DNA of 64,000 nucleotides from Desulfobacterales bacterium (GTDB taxonomy: Bacteria > Desulfobacterota > Desulfobacteria > Desulfobacterales > JAHEIW01): positions 1 through 64,000 of the forward strand of contig JASJAN010000033.1 of assembly GCA_030066985.1 (NCBI GenBank). Reading direction: 5' to 3'. This document shows positions 25,706-34,548 of this stretch, in pieces. A program made the translations under genes and the position numbers. The notes under the pieces are model-generated. The model ran no database searches, was not told the DNA's origin, and saw nothing but the letters and a program-made list of their open reading frames with translations. The stretch's first letter is position 1. Each line of letters opens with the position of its first letter.

Positions 25706-26587
25706 TTGCAGAATCGATGGAAAGAGATCGCCTGGTACGGCATGCGCTTTAAAATCCCCGCCGACTGGCAGCTCAGCCAGATCGGGATCCGCTACTTGTC
25801 CATCGAAGATGAATTCGGACCGGTAATGGAAATGAAATGGGCACCGGTTAAAGGCCAATTTTCCCATTCGACCCACCTCAAACGATTAACCGCTCTGCAA
25901 AACAGACAGCTCAGAAAAGCGGTCAAGCCCGAGCCGCTCTCCTCTGAATGGGCCCAAGCCCTGTCCGATTTTAAAGCCAGCGAATTCTCCTGGCATTCCC
26001 GTTCAACTCGAGGCCGGGGCGTGTTGTTGTATTGCCCGACCTGCCGCACGGCTGCTCTGGTACAATTTTTTTTGAAAGACACAAATGGCCATCAAACTGC
26101 TATACGCGACATTTTAAGCTCCCTTCGGGACCATCGCACAGACGGTCAGATTCTGTGGGCGGCGTACGATATTCGCGCACTCATCCCCCAGAGCTACGAA
26201 TTGAAAAGCTATCGCTTTGAGGCCGGTCAATACGAGCTCGATTTTGCAGAGGGCAACCAGCATGTGATCCTGTATCGTTGGTCTATGGCGTCTGTTTTAC
26301 TGGCACAACAGGGTCTGGCGCAGTTGGCAAAAACGGTCGCGGATTTTGGCCGCACCGAACCGGCTGCCGGAACTATTGATGGACATGATATGATTGAGTG
26401 GAGCGCGTCGCCAACTGCTGACTGGCAGCGACGGCTGAGCCGTTTCAAACGCAAGGCATCCTATTGCTGGCTGGGGCTTTGGCATCTGAAAGCCAAAAAT
26501 CGCATTCTGGGCGTCCGCGCTGAAGGAACCAGGCCCTTGGACACCAAGGTATTGGACCACATCTGCAGCCATTATGAAATTATTTAA
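25706..26587 (+). CDS. Hypothetical protein of the PqqD-linked cluster
   Basis: About 293 residues if started at TTG 25706, which follows GGAGGGG very closely; ATG 25742 (MRFKIPADWQ) is the alternative. The much earlier opening at 25574 overlaps the previous gene and is unlikely. Two similar-looking halves each begin with a W/P-containing beta segment (YGMRFKIPADWQLSQI; YDIRALIPQSYELKSYRF). There is no signal peptide. A CPTCRTAAL segment gives a single C-x-x-C. Its stop overlaps the PqqD-like gene by 14 bases, so the two are coupled. Function unknown. Confidence 0.6.
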   Translation: MQNRWKEIAWYGMRFKIPADWQLSQIGIRYLSIEDEFGPVMEMKWAPVKGQFSHSTHLKRLTALQNRQLRKAVKPEPLSSEWAQALSDFKASEFSWHSRSTRGRGVLLYCPTCRTAALVQFFLKDTNGHQTAIRDILSSLRDHRTDGQILWAAYDIRALIPQSYELKSYRFEAGQYELDFAEGNQHVILYRWSMASVLLAQQGLAQLAKTVADFGRTEPAAGTIDGHDMIEWSASPTADWQRRLSRFKRKASYCWLGLWHLKAKNRILGVRAEGTRPLDTKVLDHICSHYEII

Positions 26588-26957
26588 GAAAAAACCGGAA
26601 CGTCCATCCATCAGCCGGGCGGAAGCGCTGAGGCGAATTCCGTCTAAAAATCTTCAGATACGCGAAGAGCAACTGGACAGCGGTGAGGTGGTTATCCATT
26701 ATCCGGTAACGATTCGGCCTTTTTTTGCCGGTCTGGCCAAGCGTTTTGGTGGGTCTGAGGCGCAAATACAGAGTAGAAAACTTCAACTGGATGCATTGGG
26801 GACGTCGGTCTGGGCCCTGATTGATGGAAACGCTTCGGTGCGGCAGCTGATCAATACGTTTGCCACAACCCATCAACTTGAGCCCCGGGAGGCCGAGGTG
26901 GCGGTCACTCAATTTTTAAGGGAGCTTGGGCGGCGGGGTTTGATCGGAATGCGTTAA
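26574..26957 (+). CDS. PqqD-like (RiPP recognition element) domain protein
   Basis: 127 residues. A basic N-terminal tail is followed by a beta strand pair and the PqqD core: KLQLDALGTSVWALIDGNAS, then VRQLINTFATTHQLEP and FLRELGRRGLIGM. PqqD-fold proteins bind peptide substrates for radical SAM or other modifying enzymes, although many free-standing members have no known peptide. It overlaps the preceding hypothetical gene. The B12-radical SAM gene at 23516 is in the same direction but separated by two genes. No precursor peptide was recognised. Confidence 0.72.
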   Translation: MKLFKKKPERPSISRAEALRRIPSKNLQIREEQLDSGEVVIHYPVTIRPFFAGLAKRFGGSEAQIQSRKLQLDALGTSVWALIDGNASVRQLINTFATTHQLEPREAEVAVTQFLRELGRRGLIGMR

Positions 26958-26991
26958 ACATGCTTGGCGGCAGCACCCAACCGCAAAATGA

Positions 26992-27324
26992 TTAAAACCC
27001 CTGCAGGGCATCATCCATGGTGCCTACGATCGGCAGAAAAGAGTCAAAACCGGCAATTTCAAAAACCTCCTTAACGTAATCCTGCATGTCACACAGCATC
27101 ATCTTGCCTTCTTCGCGTTTAAGTGCCTTTGTGGCCTTGAGAATAACGCGCAAACCAGCACTTGAAATGTAATCAAGGTCTTTGAAATCAATAATCATAT
27201 TTTTGGAGCCATCATCGATGGCTTGAAATATCTTTTTCTCAAATCCTTGGGATGTATTGGAATCAAGACGTCCGTTGAGTTTAAATATGTTTATCCCGCC
27301 GTGGTTTTCTTCAATGATTTCCAT
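26992..27324 (-). CDS. STAS-domain anti-sigma factor antagonist (SpoIIAA/RsbV-like)
   Basis: 110 residues covering one STAS domain. The phospho-acceptor region DYISSAGLRVIL (Ser54/Ser55) is intact. Such proteins bind an HATPase-type anti-sigma kinase when unphosphorylated and are released when phosphorylated. The adjacent HATPase gene (27409) is its obvious partner. No sigma factor or PP2C phosphatase is in the window, so the output may be something else, perhaps the ABC exporter in the same cluster. Confidence 0.9.
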   Translation of the reverse strand: MEIIEENHGGINIFKLNGRLDSNTSQGFEKKIFQAIDDGSKNMIIDFKDLDYISSAGLRVILKATKALKREEGKMMLCDMQDYVKEVFEIAGFDSFLPIVGTMDDALQGF

Positions 27325-27408
27325 TTACTTTCCTCCCAACCACCATAAGTAAATTAGCATTATTCAAGTCCTGCAGATAAATGCTGTGTTGCTGCGGTCT
27401 GCAGCTTT

Positions 27409-27867
27409 TTAAGTTGAGCCCTTTACCCTTTTTTTTGCGGGTTGAGCCTCTTCGATATTTTTTTTAAGCGTTAAAATGTTTTTGTCTTTACAGCGCTGAT
27501 AACAAACTTCATCCATTAGGTTTTTGGCGAGATGAATCCCCAATCCGCCAATTTTGCATTCTTCAATTGTGCACCCCAGATCGGGTGAATCAACCTCGGT
27601 GGGGTTAAACGGAATGCCGTCATCTTCGATGTTAAAGATGAGTTCACCATCCTCAAGAGCGATCTTAACGGTAATGTGGTGAACTTTCTTGTCATTATAA
27701 CCATAGGAGATAATATTGGTAAACAGTTCATCAAGCGCTAAATTAGTTTCGAAGATAAACTTGGGCGACAAACCGATCGACTCCCCAAAGCTTTCTAACT
27801 TTTGGCACAGGGTATCCAACTCGGATAAATTATTTTTAAGTTTAAAGCTTATTTTATTTTTGGCCAT
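27409..27867 (-). CDS. RsbW-like ATP-binding serine kinase / anti-sigma factor
   Basis: 152 residues of GHKL ATPase fold. The N-box is ALDELFTNIISYGY, the G1 box is IEDDGIPFNP, and the G2 box is GGLGIHLAKNLMDEV. The length equals that of RsbW/SpoIIAB. It should phosphorylate the STAS protein encoded 84 bases downstream on the same strand. The C-terminal tail is lysine-rich. The cluster order (ABC exporter, CNB protein, HATPase, STAS) points to a shared regulatory module. Confidence 0.88.
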   Translation of the reverse strand: MAKNKISFKLKNNLSELDTLCQKLESFGESIGLSPKFIFETNLALDELFTNIISYGYNDKKVHHITVKIALEDGELIFNIEDDGIPFNPTEVDSPDLGCTIEECKIGGLGIHLAKNLMDEVCYQRCKDKNILTLKKNIEEAQPAKKRVKGST

Positions 27868-27960
27868 GAAGGTTTACCTCTAAGGCAAATAGCCTCAGTC
27901 GATCAACGAGCCCATTGTAGCGCAAAATGACCGGTCTTGAAAATAGTTTTTTTATGCAGG

Positions 27961-28485
27961 TCAAATAAGGCTGACTCCCAGGTTTTCCAGGCATTCTCCG
28001 CACATATCACCGCGACCGGACAAAAATCGCTCTTCCCAGGTATTGATATTTTTGGCCACGGCTTTGAAAATGCGCGGCATGATATCGGGAAATTGTTGCA
28101 GCGCTTTGCCAAATTTTTCGCGTTCCAACACAAGACAGATGGTGTCTTCGGTGGCTTTAAGGGAAAAGAGCCGGCGAACTTCTCCCATAAGAGTCAGGCT
28201 ACCAATGAACTCACCGGCTTTGCAGTCCCTGATTTGTCTGGCATTGCTGTTATCGCTGCGCTCCAGACTGGCATTGCCGCTGATCAGGTAGAATGCGCGT
28301 CCATCGTCTTCATGTTGTTTGAAAATATATTCTTCTTTTTTAAACTTTTCTCTGGTGCAAAGATAAGCAAATATCTTAAGGGTTTCAAGCGGCAGCCCTG
28401 AAAAAAAGTACGTCTGCCGCAAGATTTCCAGATTTTCTTCTAACTCGCTGGACGGATTGGCATTATTTATTTCCGACGAGCTCAT
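27961..28485 (-). CDS. Cyclic-nucleotide-binding-domain protein
   Basis: 174 residues with one cNMP-binding beta-barrel. TYFFSGLPLETLKIFAYL is the leading helix. KEEYIFKQHEDDGRAFYLIS matches the barrel start, and GEFIGSLTLMGEVRRLFSLK is the phosphate-binding-cassette region, with the arginine pair. There is no DNA-binding domain, so it is an effector or regulatory subunit rather than a CRP-type regulator. Its start codon lies inside the end of the ABC exporter gene (23-bp overlap), which implies co-translation and a physical partnership. Confidence 0.85.
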   Translation of the reverse strand: MSSSEINNANPSSELEENLEILRQTYFFSGLPLETLKIFAYLCTREKFKKEEYIFKQHEDDGRAFYLISGNASLERSDNSNARQIRDCKAGEFIGSLTLMGEVRRLFSLKATEDTICLVLEREKFGKALQQFPDIMPRIFKAVAKNINTWEERFLSGRGDMCGECLENLGVSLI

Positions 28486-30973
28486 ACAGCATTCCTTTCC
28501 GGGCCATCAGTTCGTCATAGGTGCCGATTTCAAGAATCTTACCGGCTTTCATGACGGCCACGCGATCATAGTTTTTAATGGTATCCAGGCGGTGAACTAC
28601 AGAGATAACCGTGTTTCTTTTCTTCCAGCGGGTCTCCAGCAGGTTCTGAATCCGCGACTGCGACTTATTGTCAAGCGCGGATGTGGCCTCATCCATGATT
28701 AAAATCTTGGGGCGTTTCAAAAATACGCGGGCGATGGCCAGTTTCTGCTGCTGGCCACCGGAGAGTTTGTCGCCTTTGGCGCCCACCTGGTAGTTCATTC
28801 CAATTTCTATAATGGTTTCCAGCAGGTCTTCTTCAATCAGAAGCTGGATAATGCTTTGATTGATTTTCTCCTGTGCCTGGGGATTGGCTGTTTTGGTTTT
28901 CCCAAAAAAGATATTATTCAGGATGGTCTGCGAATAAATATACTCCGACAACTGATAAGAGGTAATCGCTTCAGCATCGTCGTCGGAAATTTTTTCACGA
29001 AACAATGCCCGGCCCTCCAATATAAGATTTTCTAAAAAAGCAGGTAAGGCCACCATCTTATGAATGCCGGGTACAAACCGTAATGCCAGATCCAGCAACT
29101 GCTCATGATGCTCAGCTGACAGCTCGTGCAGCTTTTTGCGCTTCAATCTTTCTACTACCAGCTTAAATTTGTCAAGCTCATCCGGTTTGATGGGGCTTTG
29201 CTCGAAGAATACCGCATCCGGCGGAAGGTTGCCGAGGATATCGACCGTCTGGCGTGCCAAATCTGCGCCCAGGCTGAGCAAGGGGCGCGTCAAATCGGCC
29301 TGCTTCATGAAGTTCAGAAAATAGGGATTCCTACTCAGTCGGGTGTGCACAAATTCGCTTTTATTTGGCGTGCCGAAAATTAAATTCTCGGCCACACTGG
29401 AGTAATAAAGATACTTATTCTCATCGAAAAATTCTACGTAATCTGCCAGTTCCTCGCCAAAATCGCGCTGGAAATTTTCACGGACCCGGATGATCACGTT
29501 AACTAAATCCTGGTTTTCATCGTGGGCCAAAATGGTATTCATGCCAAAACGCAAGACATCCACAAATATACCGGTCTGCTGGAGCACTGAAATGATATCG
29601 TCCAGGGTCGGCAGTTCGGTATCGCTTTGCCCGTTACCGTCAACTCTGGCCTTACAGGAATAAAGCAGGTTTTCTTCGATGGTTCCATCAAAAATGAAAG
29701 GACTCTGGGCCACAAAGCCCATATTGTTGACCATGTCTTTTTTCGTCAAATCGGCAACTTCTTTATCGCCGATCAAGACGTGGCCGCCGGTATATTTATA
29801 GAGCTGGCCGATGCAAAGGGCCAGAGTGCTTTTGCCGCTGCCGGAAAAACCCACCAGAGCCAGATGCTCGCCCGGATTTAAATGCAGGTTGATGCCGTCT
29901 AGCAGACGAATGCCGCTGTCGGTGACAAACGAAAGGTCTTTGACGTCAACGCTGGGCTCCAGATCGTATGCTTCGCGGTCGTCGGGCTCAATGGCATGAT
30001 CGGGCATGACATCGAAGAATTCCATGGTGCGCTGATAGGTCACGGAACCGTCCTGATAAACCTGATAAAACTCAATCAATTCTTTCCAGGGATCATACAG
30101 GCGTTCCTGGGCCGATAAAAAGGCAACCAGCGCGCCCAACTGCAGTTGACCTTTGATGGTTAGGTAGCCGCCGAGCAAAAACACAATAAAGGGGCCCAGG
30201 CTGATAAAAAAACCATTGGATGTTTTAACGGCGAATCGGTATAAGCTCCAGACGATTCTAATTTTTAGCAGGCGATCCACCAGGCTGTCATATTTCGTAT
30301 TTTCAATGCGGTAAGCGCCGTTGCCATGGACCTCATGAATGCCCGAAACGGATTCGGCGATGCGGCTTGACAATGTTCGTGCCGCATCGACGCGTTTTTT
30401 GTTGGCGCGGTTAACCCCTCTTTGAAGCACCGGTACCAGAAAAACGACGATCGGATAAATGCTAAAGGAAACCCCCGCCAGTAGGGGGTTTAGCCAGAAC
30501 AGATAAGCGGCAAAGGCCAACAGCGTGAGTATGTTGGTCACCGGGGCGGCAATGGCCATACCCACAAAATTACCCGGCATTGCCAGCTCGGTGACCAGTG
30601 AATTAACTACTGAGCCCGGCTGGGTATTTCTAAAAAAGCCCAACGGCAGGGTCAGGATATGATGGTAGAGCTCTTTGCGCATGTTGGCGGTGGCACGCTG
30701 GGTAATCAGGGTTTGCAAAAGATTGGTCAGGTATTTAAGCCCGCTGAAAAAAATCACAGCCACCAGATAAATACCGCAATATAAAAGCAGCAAATCAATA
30801 TCTCTTAAATTGATGGCTTCATTGACAATGCGTTTTTGCATCTCCAGCGGCAATACCCTGGCAAAAACCATCACGATGATGATGACCAGCAGTATAATTT
30901 GCAATTTGACATTGCCGGGAAATACCCAGGAAAAAAGCGATCGCTTTACGACCGGGATATCGGCTTTTTTCAT
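28463..30973 (-). CDS. ABC exporter with expanded nucleotide-binding domain
   Basis: 836 residues. Six membrane helices of a type I exporter span ~25-310. Walker A GFSGSGKST is at ~374 and signature LSGGQQQKLAIARVF at ~737, about 360 residues apart instead of the usual ~105. Walker B ILIMDEATSALD and the VVHRLDT switch follow. Between Walker A and the signature lie three Q-loop-like blocks: SPFIFDGTIEENLLYS (~424), KYLYYSSVAENLIFG (~517) and YIYSQTILNNIFFG (~675). Only the third leads to an intact signature, so the first two look like degenerate copies of the helical subdomain. The substrate is unknown. It overlaps the cyclic-nucleotide-binding gene and so may be gated by it. Confidence 0.88.
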   Translation of the reverse strand: MKKADIPVVKRSLFSWVFPGNVKLQIILLVIIIVMVFARVLPLEMQKRIVNEAINLRDIDLLLLYCGIYLVAVIFFSGLKYLTNLLQTLITQRATANMRKELYHHILTLPLGFFRNTQPGSVVNSLVTELAMPGNFVGMAIAAPVTNILTLLAFAAYLFWLNPLLAGVSFSIYPIVVFLVPVLQRGVNRANKKRVDAARTLSSRIAESVSGIHEVHGNGAYRIENTKYDSLVDRLLKIRIVWSLYRFAVKTSNGFFISLGPFIVFLLGGYLTIKGQLQLGALVAFLSAQERLYDPWKELIEFYQVYQDGSVTYQRTMEFFDVMPDHAIEPDDREAYDLEPSVDVKDLSFVTDSGIRLLDGINLHLNPGEHLALVGFSGSGKSTLALCIGQLYKYTGGHVLIGDKEVADLTKKDMVNNMGFVAQSPFIFDGTIEENLLYSCKARVDGNGQSDTELPTLDDIISVLQQTGIFVDVLRFGMNTILAHDENQDLVNVIIRVRENFQRDFGEELADYVEFFDENKYLYYSSVAENLIFGTPNKSEFVHTRLSRNPYFLNFMKQADLTRPLLSLGADLARQTVDILGNLPPDAVFFEQSPIKPDELDKFKLVVERLKRKKLHELSAEHHEQLLDLALRFVPGIHKMVALPAFLENLILEGRALFREKISDDDAEAITSYQLSEYIYSQTILNNIFFGKTKTANPQAQEKINQSIIQLLIEEDLLETIIEIGMNYQVGAKGDKLSGGQQQKLAIARVFLKRPKILIMDEATSALDNKSQSRIQNLLETRWKKRNTVISVVHRLDTIKNYDRVAVMKAGKILEIGTYDELMARKGMLYELVGNK

Positions 30974-31513
30974 TTCAAAGCTCCTTTATCGCCGTTTCCA
31001 GGATCGACTTTGTATGCAAACAGCGGAAGTTCTTGGAAGGAAAAGTGTCAAATGTGTACTATTAAAATAATCCTTTTGACAAGCAGATTTTTATGAGGTG
31101 ACATCCCTGATCGTTTTCAAAAAGCAATCAATCAAATTCAAAACATGTTTGAATCATTTATATTTTTAATTTGGATGGGTTTTGTGATGTACCGTTTGGT
31201 GCCTGGGGTTTGTTCGCTTCAAGATTTCAAACAGATATATAAATAAAAATGGTTTTATTCAAAATATTTGGCAGACATGATACCAGCGTAGAAAACCGCC
31301 CGGGATCGCAACTGTATGAAAATTTCGCCAACTGCCATCAGCGCTCAAATCGCCGATCATGTTTGTGGCTGATTTGTTTTGACAAAAGAGATCGGAAAAT
31401 ATTATAAATACTAGTTTGAACATTCCGATAATTTGAAAAGAACTGCTTAATTTCATTATAAAAATTATAGTGGCGCAATTCTCCAGCGCGGAAAGTTATG
31501 AGGCAAACGTCGA
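30974..31513. other. 540-bp intergenic region, AT-rich, no gene supported
   Basis: This is a divergent spacer between the ABC exporter and DUF2065 genes. A short minus-strand opening (31259-31456) has no coding signs. CAAAATATTTGGCAGACATGAT (31260-31281, given as CAAAATATTTGG plus CAGACATGAT) is loosely complementary to 31357-31381, so a weak inverted repeat of ~122 bp may be present. A TTGACA at 31075-31080 has no matching -10. Confidence 0.4.
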
Positions 31514-31699
31514 ATGGAATTCTTTTTATGCGTGATTGGAATGGTAATGATCGTTGAAGGATTGCCTTATTTTGCTTTTCCGGACAAAATGAAGACCTGG
31601 GTCAGTAGAATTATCGTTTCACCCAGCAGTTCCTTGAGAAAATTTGGTCTGGTGCTCATGGCATTAGGCTTGGTTTTGGTTTATATCGGGCGCATGTAA
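31514..31699 (+). CDS. DUF2065 family small membrane protein
   Basis: 61 residues, two hydrophobic helices: FFLCVIGMVMIVEGLPYFAF and GLVLMALGLVLVYIG. The central FPDKMKTWV turn and the terminal YIGRM match the YjeT/DUF2065 pattern. It is an inner-membrane protein of unknown function, often near hflC/hflK or tRNA modification genes; here it lies 57 bases before queA and in the same direction. Confidence 0.85.
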   Translation: MEFFLCVIGMVMIVEGLPYFAFPDKMKTWVSRIIVSPSSSLRKFGLVLMALGLVLVYIGRM

Positions 31700-31756
31700 C
31701 GGGTTAGATTGGCAAAACGCAGCTGGCAAACAAATCCGACATGGTAAATAACAATT

Positions 31757-32821
31757 ATGTATGCTTTAAGCGCTTATAATTATCAACTCCCCGAAGAGCT
31801 AATCGCTCAGAGACCCGCAGACCGGCGGGATCAATCCAACCTTCTGGTATTGGATCGCCAAAGCGGGCGGGTGCTTCATCGCCGGTTCGATGTGCTGGGC
31901 GATTTTCTGAAGCCCGGCGATGTTTTGGTGGTCAACAACACTGCGGTGATACCCTGCCGGCTGCAAGGCAAAAAAGCCAGTGGTGGGCGCGTTGAAGTGC
32001 TGATCTGCAGTTTTAACGGCCAGGGAAACCCGTTGGCATCCAAACCTGAACCGGTTTTTGAATGTTTGATCAAAGCCGCCAAACCGCTGCGGTCGGGCAG
32101 TTCTTTATTCTTCGATGATCAGCTGTCTGCCCGAGTCCTTGAACGGCGCAATGGAACCTATCTGTTAGAATTTGACACGCATGAGGATTTTGAATCCATT
32201 TTAAATCGGATTGGAGAAATTCCCCTGCCGCCCTATATTCGTCGTTCAGCAGAAATGAAAGCACCCTGTGATGATCGGGAGTCCTACCAAACCGTATATG
32301 CAACCCAAAAAGGTGCGATAGCGGCGCCCACGGCTGGATTACACTTCACTCCCGAACTGTTGGCGCGCTTGAAGACACGGGGTGTCAAAATTGCTGCCGT
32401 TACGCTGCATGTCGGATATGGAACCTTTCGGCCGGTGCGCTCAGAGGATATTCGTTTACACCACATGCATTCTGAACAATATTTGATTTCCAGCGCGACC
32501 GCACATTTGATCAACTCCGCGCGAGCGGCCGGGCATCGCGTGGTTGCCGTTGGCACAACCAGTGTGCGCACCCTGGAATACGCCGCTGATGCCAGCGGTA
32601 AGATAGCGGCTGGCAGCGGCAACTGTAATTTGTTTATTTACCCGGGATACCGGTTTAAGGCAGTTGATACGCTGATTACCAATTTTCATTTGCCCCAATC
32701 AACGTTGATTATGCTGGTTTCGGCTTTTGCGGGTCGCGAAAAGGTGTTGCACGCCTATCAAGAAGCGATCAATCGAAGATACCGCTTTTACAGTTATGGA
32801 GATGCGATGCTCATCTTATAG
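31757..32821 (+). CDS. queA: S-adenosylmethionine:tRNA ribosyltransferase-isomerase
   Basis: 354 residues, full length. It starts ALSAYNYQLPEELIAQRPAD. Other QueA landmarks are NNTAVIPCRLQG, GEIPLPPYIRR, the YQTVYA segment, GAIAAPTAGLHFT, the VTLHVGYGTFRPV block and TNFHLPQSTLIMLVSAFAG. It converts preQ1 at tRNA position 34 to epoxyqueuosine using SAM as ribosyl donor. Together with tgt downstream it forms the queuosine pathway. An inverted repeat separates the two genes. No preQ1 riboswitch was seen upstream. Confidence 0.97.
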   Translation: MYALSAYNYQLPEELIAQRPADRRDQSNLLVLDRQSGRVLHRRFDVLGDFLKPGDVLVVNNTAVIPCRLQGKKASGGRVEVLICSFNGQGNPLASKPEPVFECLIKAAKPLRSGSSLFFDDQLSARVLERRNGTYLLEFDTHEDFESILNRIGEIPLPPYIRRSAEMKAPCDDRESYQTVYATQKGAIAAPTAGLHFTPELLARLKTRGVKIAAVTLHVGYGTFRPVRSEDIRLHHMHSEQYLISSATAHLINSARAAGHRVVAVGTTSVRTLEYAADASGKIAAGSGNCNLFIYPGYRFKAVDTLITNFHLPQSTLIMLVSAFAGREKVLHAYQEAINRRYRFYSYGDAMLIL

Positions 32822-32822
32822 C

Positions 32823-32916
32823 GTCAGTGGTCCGTTGTCAGTTGTCCGTTGCAACCAAACTGGCTAAACCTAAAAGCAGGCTACAACAGACGACGGACTA
32901 AGAACAACTAACGGAT
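32823..32916. repeat. TCCGTTGTCAGTTG word inverted repeat (E6)
   Basis: The left arm (32823-32851) contains GTGGTCCGTTG, GTCAGTTGTCCGTTG. The right arm (32884-32916) is built of complementary words (CAACAGACGACGGAC, CAACTAACGGAT). It starts one base after the queA stop and lies 32 bases before tgt. Confidence 0.75.
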
Positions 32917-32921
32917 GATAA

Positions 32922-34064
<1,143 letters not shown>

Positions 34065-34089
34065 ATTAAAGGCAAACATTTAAGGACTC

Positions 34090-34218
34090 ACCACGAAGCA
34101 CACGAACCCGCCCGCCTCGCCTGAGCCCGCCTCAGGCGGACGATGGCGGGCGTGGGATGCACGAAGACACTAAGAAAAATAAAATTCCATTCTTCTTATC
34201 CTTCGAACTCTTCGTGGT
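34090..34218. repeat. ACCACGAAG inverted repeat carrying a nested GC-rich hairpin (E7)
   Basis: The outer arms are ACCACGAAGCACACGAA at 34090 and CTTCGAACTCTTCGTGGT ending at 34218. Inside, CCCGCCCGCC (34108-34117) faces GGCGGGCG (34146-34153), and GCCTGAG faces CTCAGGC around 34119-34137. The GC-rich part interrupts the AT-richer outer element, so it looks like one repeat inside another. It lies between tgt and the NifU-C gene. Confidence 0.8.
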
Positions 34219-34281
34219 AAAATTAAACTCATATATTCTCATTGATTCTAATAAACCTACGCAACCAAAGGAGATTGTATC

Positions 34282-34503
34282 ATGAAAGAAAAAGTTGAGG
34301 CAGCCCTTGAAAAAATCAGACCCATGTTGCAGGCCGATGGCGGGGATGTAGAACTGGTCGATGTTCAGGAAGGTATCGTGACCGTTCGATTGCAAGGGGC
34401 CTGCGCGGGATGTCCCATGTCGCAAATGACCCTTAAAAACGGTATTGAAAAAATACTGAAAAAGGAAATCCCGGAAATCGTATCAGTGGAATCAGCGCCA
34501 TAA
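34282..34503 (+). CDS. NifU C-terminal-domain protein (Fe-S scaffold/carrier)
   Basis: 73 residues, one NifU-C domain. [17 protein letters not shown] and [18 protein letters not shown] contain the C-x-x-C that binds a [4Fe-4S] cluster. Such single-domain proteins deliver clusters to target enzymes. It sits at the edge of the tgt and methylmalonyl-CoA genes and has AAAGGAG before ATG. It is separate from the full NifU at 48540. Confidence 0.93.
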   Translation: MKEKVEAALEKIRPMLQADGGDVELVDVQEGIVTVRLQGACAGCPMSQMTLKNGIEKILKKEIPEIVSVESAP

Positions 34504-34520
34504 TTTCCTCTTGAGGAAAT
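34503..34520. other. Perfect short palindrome after the NifU-C gene
   Basis: ATTTCCTC-TT-GAGGAAAT is an 8-bp perfect stem that overlaps the stop region and is followed by GTCATTT. It has no T-run; it could stabilise the mRNA end. Confidence 0.4.
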
Positions 34521-34548
34521 GTCATTTCATGCAATAGATTGACTTGCC

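Noticed and set aside
31259-31456. A 65-codon minus-strand frame in the 540-bp spacer
   Set aside because: No coding signs; overlaps a weak inverted repeat.
31700-31756. A preQ1 riboswitch before queA
   Set aside because: Only 57 bases without the compact pseudoknot or the expected A-rich tail.
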